Origin: Arthrobacter sp. E3
GTDB lineage: Bacteria; Actinomycetota; Actinomycetes; Actinomycetales; Micrococcaceae
Reading direction: 5' to 3'
Length of the DNA: 58,513 nt
Assembly: GCF_017353415.1 (NCBI RefSeq)
Contig: NZ_JAFMPX010000023.1
Span: 1-58,513, forward strand
Both the position numbers and the translations under genes were made by a program. The notes under the pieces were generated by a model. The model was given only the letters and a program-made list of their open reading frames with translations, was not told where the DNA came from and ran no database searches. Each line of letters opens with the position of its first letter. The first letter of the stretch is position 1. Shown piece by piece: positions 37,166 to 46,553 of this stretch.

Positions 37166-40048
37166 CTAGTTCACAAGGGCCGAATACGCCACCACGCCCC
37201 GGCGTACAAGGTCCATGGCAGAGTGGCACGTCTTGGCGAAGCCGGGTGGCAGTGACGGCACCTGGGCCAGCTGGCCCAACAAGTCAATGACCTGCTTTGA
37301 CCAGCGCACAAAGTCCCCCGCGGCAAGGTCCGTGCCGTGAAGCGCCTCTTGGAGGCTGCGCCCCTTCGCCCATTTGTACATGGGCCACATCAAACCGAAT
37401 TCTGGTTCACTGGTCAGCGGCAGCCTGTGCGCCGCCTCGGCATCCTGCAGTTTGGACCACAGCACCACTACGTCCTCCACGGCCTGTTCCAGCCCCACAC
37501 TGGGCATCCGCGGGCGGGTACCCTCGGCGTCGCGCTTGGACTGGTACACCAGGGCGGTGGTGAAGGAGGCCAATTCTGCCGCGTCCAAGTCCGCGAAGGA
37601 GCCCTGGCGCAAGGCCAAAGCCACCAACAGGTCCTTTTCACCGTACACACGGCGAAGGCGCTGTCCGTCGTCGCTGGGACGGAGCTCACCGGCGTCGTTT
37701 GCCACCACAAATCCGTAGCTGGCCAGCAAATCGATGACTCGGTCAAAGGTGCGCGCGATCGTGTTGGTGCGGGCTTGAATGGCCCTGACTATGCCGTCGG
37801 TTTCACGGCGCAGCTTCCACCAGCGTTCCGACCAGCGGGCGTGGTCTTCCCGCTCGCTGCAGCCGTGGCACGGATGTGCCCGCAACTTCCTGCGCAGCGC
37901 AGCAAGGGCCTCATCCTCCCCCGCGGCACCTTCTTGGTAGGTAAACGCGGACGAGCGGTGCGGACGCTGCTCAGCAGTGTTCTCGATCTTCTCCTGCACG
38001 GCTGCCAGCAGGTGCCGCTTGTCCTTGGGAATCTTTGCATTGAAGCCCTTCGGCACGCGCACCCGCGCCACGGCCGCAACGGGGCCGCTGAGTTCCTGCA
38101 CGCCCAGCCGGCGGTAAACACGGTCCATACCCACCACACCCGGGCGTGGCTGCCGCGTGCTGGTGTCTGCCTCAACCACGACGGCGTACCCCGGGTTCCG
38201 CCCGGCCGTCACCATGATCACGTCCCCGGACCGCAGGGAGGCCACGGATTCCAGTACGGCCTCGCGGCGCTGCTTCGCCTTGGATTTGGAGGCACCTGAT
38301 TCTTGGTCGGAGAGTTCCCGGCGAAGCTTGGCGTACTCGTTGAAATCGCCCAAGTGGCACGTCATGGATTTTTCGTAGCCAGCCAGGGATTCCTCCCGTG
38401 ACCGTACTTGGCGTGCCAGATCTACCACTGAACGGTCTGCCTGGAACTGGGCAAAGGACGACTCCAGGATTTCACGAGTACGTCCTCGGCCGAACTGGGC
38501 GATGAGATTGATGCTCATGTTGTAGGTGGGGCGGAAACTGGAGTTCAGGGGGTAGGTGCGCTTGGAGGCGAGGCCACCCACGGCAGCAGGGTCTGTGCCA
38601 GGCTGCCACAACACCACAGCATGACCCTCCACGTCGATGCCGCGCCTGCCGGCACGGCCAGTTAGCTGGGTGTACTCCCCCGCAGTAATGCCCACGACGG
38701 CTTCACCGTTAAATTTCTCCAGCTTTTCCAGCACCACGGTGCGGGCTGGCATATTAATGCCCAGTGCGAGGGTTTCTGTGGCGAAGACGGCACGGACCAG
38801 GCCGTTGACAAACAGGTCCTCCACCACTTCCTTGAAGCTGGGCAGCATGCCCGCATGGTGTGCTGCCAGGCCCCGCAGCAGCCCGTCCCGCCATCCCCAA
38901 AACCCTAGGACGTCCTTGTCAGAGTCTGGCAGTTCGGCGCAGGCACTGTCCACGCGACGGGCGATCTCTTCACGTTCGGCCTCAGTGGTGAGCCACAACC
39001 CTGCCGCTGCGCACTGCTGCACCGCTGCGTCGCAGGCTGCTCGGGAAAAGATGAACGTGATGGCCGGAAGCAGTTCTTGGCTTCCCAGCGCACGGATCAC
39101 CTGCGGCCGAGAAGCCGCCCGGGCAGAGGACCGAAGCTCGTGTGCATGCCCGCCTTGTAACTGGTTGTTCTGTGCCTGACCACTGAAATCTTGGTAACGC
39201 CGGCCGCGTGCTCCCCCGCCCCGGCGCCCATAGTTGGACCCGCGCCCCGTGGTGACGGTCTCCGAGCGTGCCAACTTCAACAGTTCCGGGTTGATCGCAG
39301 GTGTCTTGGCCGCGGCTCCGCCGCCGGATCGGGCGACTTCGTCAAAAGCCACGTCCTCGGCAAACAAATCGACGAGGTCCCTGCGGACCATGACGTGCTG
39401 CCACAGCGGAACGGGGCGGTGTTCGGAGACCACCACGGCGGTGTCGCCGCGGACAGTGCCCAGCCAGGCACCAAACTCTTCGGCGTTGGAGACGGTGGCG
39501 CTCAGTGAAATGACACTCACTTCGCTGGGCAGGTGGATGATGACTTCTTCCCACACAGCCCCGCGGAAACGGTCTGCCAGGTAGTGCACTTCATCCATGA
39601 CCACATAGGCCAGTCCGGCAAGGGTGTTGGAGTCGGCATAGAGCATGTTCCGCAGCACTTCGGTGGTCATGACCACCACGGGTGCCTCGGAATTAATGCT
39701 GGTGTCCCCGGTTAACAACCCGACGTTCTTGGCACCGTATTTTGCTGCAAGGTCCTGGTATTTCTGGTTGCTCAGTGCCTTGATGGGCGTGGTGTAAAAC
39801 GCCTTGTACCCCCGCTGCAGGGCCAGGTGGACGGCAAATTCCCCCACAATGGTTTTGCCCGCTCCCGTCGGAGCAGCAACCAAAACACCGCGGCCTGCCT
39901 GGACGGCACGGCACGCGGTGTTTTGAAAACCGTCTAATTCGAAACTCAGCCCGGCCGTGAACTCAGCCAGGTCGGTGCCCCTGTCCCGGGCCCGCTCCTT
40001 GGCTGCCAGGTAGCGTTCGGAAGGACTGGGAATATCAGGGGTGGCCAT
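37166..40048 (-). CDS. helY: DEAD/DEAH-box RNA helicase, HelY/Mtr4-like
   Basis: A 960-residue Ski2/Mtr4-like helicase. Motif I is APTGAGKT, motif II is DEVH (MDEVHYLAD), motif III SLSATVSN; motif VI is QLTGRAGRRGID. Between and after the helicase lobes there is an Arg/Gly-rich loop (GRGSNYGRRGGGARGRR) and the C-terminal DSHCT-type domain. In actinobacteria it acts in RNA metabolism. It sits after tatA-tatC, with a 19-base gap, a conserved gene order in the group. Confidence 0.9.
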   Translation of the reverse strand: MATPDIPSPSERYLAAKERARDRGTDLAEFTAGLSFELDGFQNTACRAVQAGRGVLVAAPTGAGKTIVGEFAVHLALQRGYKAFYTTPIKALSNQKYQDLAAKYGAKNVGLLTGDTSINSEAPVVVMTTEVLRNMLYADSNTLAGLAYVVMDEVHYLADRFRGAVWEEVIIHLPSEVSVISLSATVSNAEEFGAWLGTVRGDTAVVVSEHRPVPLWQHVMVRRDLVDLFAEDVAFDEVARSGGGAAAKTPAINPELLKLARSETVTTGRGSNYGRRGGGARGRRYQDFSGQAQNNQLQGGHAHELRSSARAASRPQVIRALGSQELLPAITFIFSRAACDAAVQQCAAAGLWLTTEAEREEIARRVDSACAELPDSDKDVLGFWGWRDGLLRGLAAHHAGMLPSFKEVVEDLFVNGLVRAVFATETLALGINMPARTVVLEKLEKFNGEAVVGITAGEYTQLTGRAGRRGIDVEGHAVVLWQPGTDPAAVGGLASKRTYPLNSSFRPTYNMSINLIAQFGRGRTREILESSFAQFQADRSVVDLARQVRSREESLAGYEKSMTCHLGDFNEYAKLRRELSDQESGASKSKAKQRREAVLESVASLRSGDVIMVTAGRNPGYAVVVEADTSTRQPRPGVVGMDRVYRRLGVQELSGPVAAVARVRVPKGFNAKIPKDKRHLLAAVQEKIENTAEQRPHRSSAFTYQEGAAGEDEALAALRRKLRAHPCHGCSEREDHARWSERWWKLRRETDGIVRAIQARTNTIARTFDRVIDLLASYGFVVANDAGELRPSDDGQRLRRVYGEKDLLVALALRQGSFADLDAAELASFTTALVYQSKRDAEGTRPRMPSVGLEQAVEDVVVLWSKLQDAEAAHRLPLTSEPEFGLMWPMYKWAKGRSLQEALHGTDLAAGDFVRWSKQVIDLLGQLAQVPSLPPGFAKTCHSAMDLVRRGVVAYSALVN

Positions 40049-40067
40049 GGAACAAGACTACGTCAGC

Positions 40068-40904
40068 TCACAGTATCTCGAGGTCCTTCGAGGGCGTGGC
40101 AACATCTGCATTGGCCTCGGACTCCTTGACCTTCTTCGCTGCCCGGCGGTCCCTGCGCTTGTCATTGATCATGCACAGCCCAATGGCGCCGAAGTACAGC
40201 ACCAGCAGGGGTGCGGCCAGGAAGAACATGCTCATGACATCTGAACCAGGCGCCGCCATTGCCGAGACGATCGTCACACCAAGGATGGTGAAACGCCAAG
40301 CCTTCAAATATGTTCGGCCGCGCACCAAACCAATGGCGTTCAGCGCGAAGAGAAGCACCGGCACCAGGAAGGCAACACCCATGAACAGCATCAGCTGTAG
40401 CGCAAATTGCAGGTAGTCAATGGCCTTCATGATGTTGCTGCCGCCAGTGGGCGTAAAGGACGTCAAAGCCCTGACGATGTTGGGCCAGATGATCCAGCCA
40501 ACAAAGATGCCAGCGAGGAACAACGGCACGGAGGCGAACATGTAGGAAAGCGTGTAGCGGCGTTCTTTTTTGGTCAGCCCCGGGGTAATGAACGCCCACA
40601 GCTGGTAGATCCACACCGGCGAGGCGATGATCAGGCCGAGGATGAGTGAAATTTGGATCTTCAGGTCAAAGGACGTTGTCACGCCCTCAAAGTTCAAGGA
40701 CGCATTGATGTGCCGGATTTCGCTAATTTCGCGCAATGGTGCCGTGAGCGCGTACATCAGCGGATCATAAAGGATCCAGCCGATGATGATGCCTGGAATC
40801 ATGGCCAGGGCGCTCTTGAAGAGACGGTTCCGAGCCTCAATCAGGTGCGCTTTGAGCGGCATCCTGCCTTCAGGATTGGCTTTACGGCCCTTTGTGGCAC
40901 CCAC
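40068..40904 (-). CDS. tatC: Sec-independent protein translocase TatC
   Basis: A 278-residue core receptor of the twin-arginine translocase with six transmembrane helices. Conserved features are MPLKAHLIEARNRL at the start, SLILGLIIASPVWIYQLWAF after helix 2, and GLTKKERRY in the cytoplasmic loop. The C-terminal tail after residue 240 is long, charged and typical of actinobacteria. The start is GTG 40904, 17 bases after tatA. Confidence 0.93.
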   Translation of the reverse strand: MGATKGRKANPEGRMPLKAHLIEARNRLFKSALAMIPGIIIGWILYDPLMYALTAPLREISEIRHINASLNFEGVTTSFDLKIQISLILGLIIASPVWIYQLWAFITPGLTKKERRYTLSYMFASVPLFLAGIFVGWIIWPNIVRALTSFTPTGGSNIMKAIDYLQFALQLMLFMGVAFLVPVLLFALNAIGLVRGRTYLKAWRFTILGVTIVSAMAAPGSDVMSMFFLAAPLLVLYFGAIGLCMINDKRRDRRAAKKVKESEANADVATPSKDLEIL

Positions 40905-40921
40905 CGTTTCCGCTACCGTTT

Positions 40922-41233
40922 CTATGACTGAGCGCCGGTACCGGTTCCGGTACCGTCGCCCTGCGTGTACCCCTGTGTCGGGTTGTTGACGATCTTGCCC
41001 TCAACGGGTGCTTCAGGGGCGGGAGAAGGCGCAGGTGCAGGTGAGGGTGACGGAGTCCCGCTCTTCGCGTCTTCCTTGCCGTCGTTCTTCATTTCCTTGA
41101 CCTCGGACTTGATGATCCGCATGGACTGGCCCAGGCTACGGGCCATGCCGGGCAGCTTCGGAGCTGCAAAGAGCAAGAGAACAACAATGATGATGATGGT
41201 GATAGCCCAAGGGCTCTCAAAAAGTCTTCCCAC
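40922..41233 (-). CDS. tatA: Sec-independent protein translocase TatA
   Basis: A 103-residue pore component with one N-terminal helix ([19 protein letters not shown]), the hinge and amphipathic helix ([18 protein letters not shown]), and an acidic, Pro/Ala-rich tail ending GTGTGAQS. Together with TatC it exports folded proteins. The tail repeats [11 protein letters not shown] are low-complexity. ATG 41233 follows the 123-residue membrane gene by 21 bases. Confidence 0.95.
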   Translation of the reverse strand: MGRLFESPWAITIIIIVVLLLFAAPKLPGMARSLGQSMRIIKSEVKEMKNDGKEDAKSGTPSPSPAPAPSPAPEAPVEGKIVNNPTQGYTQGDGTGTGTGAQS

Positions 41234-41254
41234 GGTAACGCCTTTCCTTTTGTT

Positions 41255-41626
41255 TCATCCTAAGTAGTGCAGTGCTTCGATGTCGCGCAAGGACTGGAGC
41301 TGTCCGCGTTCTTTCCTGCGGGCGACGCGCTTTTGAAGGCGGGCGAAACGCCGTTCTTCTTTTGCAGCTAGGTAATCATCCTTCATTTTTTCAGGCGTTG
41401 CAAAAACCGCACTCCCCGGCACCGTTGCCCGTGGTTCTGTGACGTGCGCAACTGCGGCCCGTTCCAGGCTTTCATCCCAGTACGTCCCACGTTCTTCCGA
41501 CACATCGGCGAACGTACGTGCCGTGGCCGAAGCGCCGCGCCAAACTTTAAACGCCAAAAAGGCGATGAACAGCAGGGACAGCGCGACGAGCGCCACCCAA
41601 ATGAGAATCCAAGACCACCAAGGCAT
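41255..41626 (-). CDS. Small membrane-anchored hypothetical protein between pafBC and tatA
   Basis: A 123-residue protein with one N-terminal transmembrane helix (WSWILIWVALVALSLLFIAF) and a soluble, charged helical C-terminal part (KMKDDYLAAKEERRFARLQKRVARRKERG). The shape, a single N-terminal span and a cytoplasmic amphipathic helix, is like Tat components, but the glycine hinge and TatB-like motifs are missing. It lies 9 bases after pafBC. Function unknown. Confidence 0.75.
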   Translation of the reverse strand: MPWWSWILIWVALVALSLLFIAFLAFKVWRGASATARTFADVSEERGTYWDESLERAAVAHVTEPRATVPGSAVFATPEKMKDDYLAAKEERRFARLQKRVARRKERGQLQSLRDIEALHYLG

Positions 41627-41635
41627 TTTTTGAGT

Positions 41636-43681
41636 CTAACCGTCCACGCTGGGAACAGGCCGGACAGTTTCGCCCACAGCGTCATAGCTGCATGTCGCCT
41701 CGGACAGCCATGCGGCGGCAGCTTCCCGGGCGGAAGCAGGTGAAACCACCTGGGCGCGCCCTCCGAGACGGGCCATGAGCGGGCCGAGCATGGCCGTGTC
41801 CCCGACAAGGAACACCAACCCCGCCATTCCGTTTCCCAGATCGAAGAGTTCAGCATTGTAGGTCGGACCCAACCTGCGGGCCGTGGCGTTGTCAGCACTG
41901 ATGCGTACCTGCACATCTGCACTGCCGGGGTCATATATTCCGCTGTCCGGTTCCCACGACACACGTCCTGACGGTTCATGTTCCTGCGTGCCGGCGTCGG
42001 ACAGGTCCTTGATGTTTTCGACACGGAAACTGCGGAACCCGTTGGCCCTGCGGCACCACGCCCGCACGTACCAGTCTGAATCGATGGAAAAGAGTCTGCG
42101 TGGTTCCACAGTGCGTTCGCTGAGTTCGTCTCGATTGCGCACCAGGTACGTGATGGAGCACGCACGTGAGTTCACGATGGCTTGTTGCAGGGCCGCGATG
42201 GTGTCCATCTGCGCACCTGCAACCAATTCAAGGACGACGGCGTCGGCAAGCCAAGCGTCGTCCCCGGCCACTGCGGAGACGGAGTCGATGGCGTGGTGGA
42301 GCGACTGGGCCTGTCGTGTTCCCGGAACGGCCGTGAGTGCCCTCAACCCCACCAGCACTGAACACGCTTCTTCCTGGGTCAGCCGCAACGGACTGGCCAG
42401 GGTCTCAGCATCCCTGATGAACACTTGCCCGGCTGCGGTGGTGACGTCCATCAGGTCCCCGTGAAAGTAGCCAGGGAGCCCTGTGACGTTGAGGGTGTCC
42501 CGATCCTTCGCCCATTGTGCAGCGGATATCCCAAACTCCGCCAACACCTCGTGTTCTTCCACGCCCGGATTGGCCACCAGGTACGGCACCATGGACAACA
42601 GCCTCACGAGCCTGTCCCTGGTATCCGCCTGTTTACCGGAGTTACTAGGCAAGGGTGTGTTCCAGTCAAGTCCCTGCACTTCCTGGGTGGCCGTGTCGGC
42701 GGCCTGTTGCAGACGCGCTGCCACGGCGTCACGCAGTGCGGGAGGGTCCAGAACCAATCCAGCGGCTCCCATGGCCGCAACGTCGTCGGCCATGAGTTCG
42801 GCCTCGCGATAGCTCACACGCAGGACTTCCCAGCCTGGCCTGCCCCACGGTGAATCGGTGAGTATCCTCGTGCCGTTGCGGCTACGCAACCAGTGTGCGG
42901 TCCCCGTCGGTACGGCAATGTTTGCGGTGGCTGGCGTTTCCGTGCCCAGCCTGCCCAACACGGGAACCATGCTGAAGTCTGCAGGACGGTCAAACGTTTC
43001 GCGTGCGTGGACGGCCACCTCGGACGTGATGCGGCTCAGCCGGAAACTGCGTTCTTCATTCTTATGCACATCGAACGCGGAGAGGTACCACTGCCCGTAT
43101 TTGCTGCCCAGCCCCCATGGTTCAACGGTGCGCTCCGTACTTTCGGCTGAACCGGCGTTGCGGTAGCGAAACGACACGCGGTGGTGGCTGCGCAAGGCAT
43201 TCCATAATGGTTCAAAGGCTGTTTCGGCCGTGCGCACCCGTGACTGGGACGTGGTTTCGTCCTCGTACCAGGGGGTTGCTGCGCGTGCTGCAATCTTGCG
43301 CAGCGCAGCCTGGGCGGCACCGGCGAGTGTGGCACCGGCCCAGAGGTTCGCGGCAAGGGACACCAATGCCATCGCGGTCTCATCCAAGCGGATGGCGGGG
43401 ACCCTGTAGTCGTCGGGTTTGATGCGGTACAACACCTGATCGCTCGGATCCGTGCCGGGCAATCCGTTGTGGGTGATGGGGATGCCCAGTTCCAGCAGCA
43501 CCTTTTTGTCCCGCTCAAACATGCGTTCAAAGGCAGCGTCCGCCTTATCCGCCGCAGCCACGGAACCGGCATAGCCGTTGATGGTTTTGCGGAGGTGGCT
43601 TTTGCTGTAGCCGCGACGGGTTCCCAGCAGCGCGATCACCAGGTTCAGCAGGCGTTCAGTGGCATCAATTTTTGTGGACAC
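41636..43681 (-). CDS. pafBC: PafBC, fused WYL-domain transcriptional regulator
   Basis: A 681-residue single chain carrying two copies of the winged-helix plus WYL-domain unit; in mycobacteria these are two proteins, PafB and PafC, and a natural fusion is known from Arthrobacter. The first half starts ATERLLNLVIALLGTRRGYS and has the WYL region around HHRVSFRYRNAGSAESTERT. The second half starts DTRDRLVRLLSMVPYLVANP and has SITYLVRNRDELSERTVEPR. PafBC is a DNA-damage response activator independent of LexA. GTG 43681 is preferred over GTG 43714. A terminator separates it from the FKBP genes. Confidence 0.9.
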   Translation of the reverse strand: MSTKIDATERLLNLVIALLGTRRGYSKSHLRKTINGYAGSVAAADKADAAFERMFERDKKVLLELGIPITHNGLPGTDPSDQVLYRIKPDDYRVPAIRLDETAMALVSLAANLWAGATLAGAAQAALRKIAARAATPWYEDETTSQSRVRTAETAFEPLWNALRSHHRVSFRYRNAGSAESTERTVEPWGLGSKYGQWYLSAFDVHKNEERSFRLSRITSEVAVHARETFDRPADFSMVPVLGRLGTETPATANIAVPTGTAHWLRSRNGTRILTDSPWGRPGWEVLRVSYREAELMADDVAAMGAAGLVLDPPALRDAVAARLQQAADTATQEVQGLDWNTPLPSNSGKQADTRDRLVRLLSMVPYLVANPGVEEHEVLAEFGISAAQWAKDRDTLNVTGLPGYFHGDLMDVTTAAGQVFIRDAETLASPLRLTQEEACSVLVGLRALTAVPGTRQAQSLHHAIDSVSAVAGDDAWLADAVVLELVAGAQMDTIAALQQAIVNSRACSITYLVRNRDELSERTVEPRRLFSIDSDWYVRAWCRRANGFRSFRVENIKDLSDAGTQEHEPSGRVSWEPDSGIYDPGSADVQVRISADNATARRLGPTYNAELFDLGNGMAGLVFLVGDTAMLGPLMARLGGRAQVVSPASAREAAAAWLSEATCSYDAVGETVRPVPSVDG

Positions 43682-43734
43682 AGTGCCCACAGTACTAGGC
43701 CCAGGGCCCCGCACTTAAAGCACAGCTTAAAGCC

Positions 43735-43766
43735 CTGCGGCCCCGATTCCATGATCGGGGCCGCAG
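43735..43766 (-). terminator. Terminator between the FKBP genes and pafBC
   Basis: CTGCGGCCCCGAT (43735-43747) and ATCGGGGCCGCAG (43754-43766) form a perfect 13-base-pair stem with a 6-base loop, followed on the minus strand by GGCTTTAAGC. It probably ends the long proteasome-FKBP transcript, leaving pafBC with its own start. Confidence 0.8.
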
Positions 43767-43791
43767 TAGCTGGTAGAAATCCTTGGTGTGC

Positions 43792-44187
43792 TTAGCGCAC
43801 CCCAACCAGGTCCACCACGAAGATCAGTGCTTCGTTGGGCGCAATGGCACCCGCGGCGCCACGTGTTCCGTACGCCAGCTCAGAGGGGATCTCCAGGCGG
43901 CGGCGGCCACCAACCTTCATGCCCAGCAGGCCCTGGTCCCAGCCCTGGATGACCTGGCCGACGCCGGCCCTGAACTCCAGCGGCGTCCCGCGGCCCCATG
44001 AGGAGTCGAACTCTTCGCCGGTGGAGAAGGCAACGCCCACATAGTGGGTGGAGACGGTGTTGCCAGCGACCACTTCGGTTCCGGTGCCCTCAATCAGGTC
44101 CTCAATGATGAGTTCCGTGGGGACGGCGTGGTCCGGGAAGTCAATCTCGGGCTTGGTGCGGTCAAAGTTGCTGTTTCCGACAGACAT
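43792..44187 (-). CDS. Cytoplasmic FKBP-type peptidyl-prolyl isomerase
   Basis: A 131-residue single FKBP domain. Conserved active-site elements: VSTHYVGVAFSTGEEFDSSW (Tyr and Asp-Ser), GVGQVIQGWDQGLLGMKVG (Val-Ile and Trp), RRRLEIPSELAYG and ALIFVVDLVGV. It catalyses cis-trans isomerisation at proline. There is no signal peptide. It is the last of three FKBP genes in a row; the other two are lipoproteins. ATG 44187. Confidence 0.93.
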   Translation of the reverse strand: MSVGNSNFDRTKPEIDFPDHAVPTELIIEDLIEGTGTEVVAGNTVSTHYVGVAFSTGEEFDSSWGRGTPLEFRAGVGQVIQGWDQGLLGMKVGGRRRLEIPSELAYGTRGAAGAIAPNEALIFVVDLVGVR

Positions 44188-44228
44188 GGTGCTCCTTAGG
44201 TTGGTAATAGAGTTGAAATTGCTGATGA

Positions 44229-45203
44229 TTACTGAATGCCAAGAATATCAACGACGAACACGAGGTCGCCCTTCGCCTTGCCCTGCCCCCCGTCGCCGTA
44301 GGCCAGGGCCTTGGGGATGACGAGCAGTACCCGGGAGCCCACCGTCTTGCCGGTCAGGCCCTGTGTCCAGCCCTTGATGACGTTGCTGAGCGGGAATGTG
44401 GCAGGGGTGCCGCGGTCAAAGCTGGAGTCAAAGACTTCCCCGCCAACAAAGTTCACGCCCACGTAGTTGGCCACAATAGTGTCCGTGGCCTTCAGTGCGG
44501 GCCCGGTGCCGGTGATCAGATCCTGGACCACAAGTTCCGTGGGAGCCTTGGCATCGCCGATGGTGATCTGCGGGATGCCCTTGTCGTTGTCCTTGACGGT
44601 GGGCAGACCCGCCGGCGGGGTCACCGTTTTGCCTTCAGGCTTGGTGAGCGGCTTGGCAACATCGGTGGTGGACTCGATTTGAAAAACGGTCAATGTGGCG
44701 GGCTGAGCTGGCTGTGCGGGTGCCGCGGTGCTGCCTTCCACTGCGGGGGTTCCGGGGAACGCATAGGCGACGAAGGAACCAACTTTTGCCCCGACGAACG
44801 TCGAGTACACGAGCGGGTTGGTGTTTTTGAACGCGGCGTCAAAGACCAGGCTTTGTCCAGCGGGGTCCGAGAAGCTGTTCCCGTTGCTGACTCCGTCTGC
44901 CGTGTTGAAGCCAATGGCCTGCAGAATGACTGCCTGGCCGGCCTTCACGGGCTCACCCTTGCCCTGCGTGACAACCTTGATCGATTCGGCCTTGACCTCA
45001 AGTGGATGGTCAAACGTTACTTTGGGGGCCTTTCCCTTGCCCTGGTCCTCAACCTTTACGGAGGCAAGGGCTTCCGCGTTCGACGGCGGAATGCTCGCCG
45101 AGGCGCTGGCTGACGCATCGGGCCCGGAGGCGTTGGGCGAGCCTTGGGAACACGCACTCACAAGGAGCAGCAGGGGAAGAAGCAGTGCAAGAAGTCGGCG
45201 CAC
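44229..45203 (-). CDS. FKBP-type isomerase lipoprotein (first of a duplicated pair)
   Basis: A 324-residue exported lipoprotein. MRRLLALLLPLLLLVSAC is a lipoprotein signal peptide with Cys18 as lipid site, then a Ser/Ala/Pro-rich linker. Residues about 50-160 form a degenerate FKBP-like domain (VVTQGKGEPVKAGQAVILQA) lacking key aromatic residues. The second domain (about 225-324) is intact: DTIVANYVGVNFVGGEVFDS, NVIKGWTQGLTGKTVGSR, LVFVVDILGIQ. It is likely a chaperone on the outer face of the membrane. The start is GTG 45203. Confidence 0.88.
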   Translation of the reverse strand: MRRLLALLLPLLLLVSACSQGSPNASGPDASASASASIPPSNAEALASVKVEDQGKGKAPKVTFDHPLEVKAESIKVVTQGKGEPVKAGQAVILQAIGFNTADGVSNGNSFSDPAGQSLVFDAAFKNTNPLVYSTFVGAKVGSFVAYAFPGTPAVEGSTAAPAQPAQPATLTVFQIESTTDVAKPLTKPEGKTVTPPAGLPTVKDNDKGIPQITIGDAKAPTELVVQDLITGTGPALKATDTIVANYVGVNFVGGEVFDSSFDRGTPATFPLSNVIKGWTQGLTGKTVGSRVLLVIPKALAYGDGGQGKAKGDLVFVVDILGIQ

Positions 45204-45244
45204 AGAAACACTTTCGATGGCTGGATCATGGGCAATGCCACTCA

Positions 45245-45261
45245 GCCCGCACAGTGCGGGC
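45245..45261 (-). terminator. Short GC-rich palindrome between the two FKBP lipoprotein genes
   Basis: GCCCGCAC-A-GTGCGGGC is an exact palindrome of 8-base arms; as RNA it gives a 6-base-pair stem with a 5-base loop. No U-tract follows. It may be a weak terminator or processing point in the 216-base spacer, which otherwise shows no gene. Confidence 0.4.
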
Positions 45262-45419
45262 CTTGCAACGGTGGTACTAAAGATTTTTGGCGATGCATCC
45301 GGCCACGGTGGGCACTACAAGCATTGGGCCGCCAACAGCTTATCCGCTGAAGCTGGAGAAAAGCTGTTGGCAGCCCGAGCCTGCCGATCCAGTGTGGAGA
45401 TTGGACTCCTCAGGAGTTT

Positions 45420-46451
45420 CTACACCTTGGAAACGATCTTGACCACAAACACCAGTGGTCCGGCAGGCCTACTCAAACTTCCGGCCTGATAGTCAAACAG
45501 CATCTTGGCAGGGACGGTCAGCTGTACGGTGGAGCCGACCTTCTGGCCTGTCAGCCCAACCAGCCAGCCCTCAATGACACTTCGGAAATCGAACGTGTCG
45601 GCAACACCACGGTCGTAGGCGGAATCGTACTTGTTGCTATCAGCCCACGTCCAGCCCGTATACAGGGCTGTGAATTTATCATTGGGTCGGATGGTTGCCC
45701 CGGTTCCCTCGGTCAGCACCTGCACGGCAAGGTCGGTCGGAGAGTCGGTGTCCGGGATAGTGATGCTGGGAACGCCGTTTGAGTCAAATGTTGCCACGGG
45801 CAGCCTCCCTTCGGCTGCTAGTGCAGCAACCTCATCCGCACTGAGGACCAGGGGCATGCTCGGTGCATCTTCAGCACTTTCCACCTTGTAAATCATCAAG
45901 GTTGCATGCTGGGCCCATGCAGGCGGGTTCTCGCCGACGTCGGGTTTGGGGACTGCTTCAGCTACGTAGGCACCTACCTTGGCACTGATGAACGCGTTCA
46001 CCAGCATGGGGGACTTTACGTGGTAGCTGGGGCTGAGCATGCTTTCAAAGCCTGCCGGCTGGGTGAAGTTCTCCTGGACTACTTCCCCCGTGTCTGCATC
46101 AACGACGATTGAGCGGTGGAAAATCTTCTGGCCCAGTGCAAGCTGTGCACCGTCGCCATCAGACAGCACGCCAGCCGTCAGATTATCAACGGTCAGCGGT
46201 TTCTCGAAGATGATCTTGGGGACATTCCCTTCACCCTGATCGACAACCTGCACGGACGCGAGCACGCCCAAGGCCACCGGCGGGGAGCTCTGTGGCGTGG
46301 TGGCGGATGCAGTGCGCGAGGCGCTGGGCGGGGCTTCGGAGGATGGCTCGAGCGCTGTGGGTCCCGCGTCACCCGGAGGCTCCGGGGACCCTTGCGAACA
46401 GGCACTCACGAGAAACAGCAGGGAAACAAACAGTGCTAGAAGGCGGCGCAT
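45420..46451 (-). CDS. FKBP-type isomerase lipoprotein (second of a duplicated pair)
   Basis: A 343-residue lipoprotein with signal peptide MRRLLALFVSLLFLVSAC, nearly the same as in the neighbouring FKBP lipoprotein, and a Pro/Ala/Ser-rich linker. The domain plan is the same, with a degenerate first FKBP unit (residues about 60-180) and a C-terminal unit (KFTALYTGWTWADSNKYDSA, VIEGWLVGLTGQKVGSTVQL, LVFVVKIVSKV). Several catalytic-pocket residues are altered, so activity may be weak. ATG 46451 is preferred to an upstream frame start at 46499. It is 102 bases downstream of pafA. Confidence 0.85.
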   Translation of the reverse strand: MRRLLALFVSLLFLVSACSQGSPEPPGDAGPTALEPSSEAPPSASRTASATTPQSSPPVALGVLASVQVVDQGEGNVPKIIFEKPLTVDNLTAGVLSDGDGAQLALGQKIFHRSIVVDADTGEVVQENFTQPAGFESMLSPSYHVKSPMLVNAFISAKVGAYVAEAVPKPDVGENPPAWAQHATLMIYKVESAEDAPSMPLVLSADEVAALAAEGRLPVATFDSNGVPSITIPDTDSPTDLAVQVLTEGTGATIRPNDKFTALYTGWTWADSNKYDSAYDRGVADTFDFRSVIEGWLVGLTGQKVGSTVQLTVPAKMLFDYQAGSLSRPAGPLVFVVKIVSKV

Positions 46452-46553
46452 GGGAAACACTTCCTGTGGCTTGGCTGGTTCTAAGACAATGAATCCCATC
46501 AGCCTTGCACGGACGACTGACCCCGGCCACCCAAGGAGCCGAACCTTTACAGC

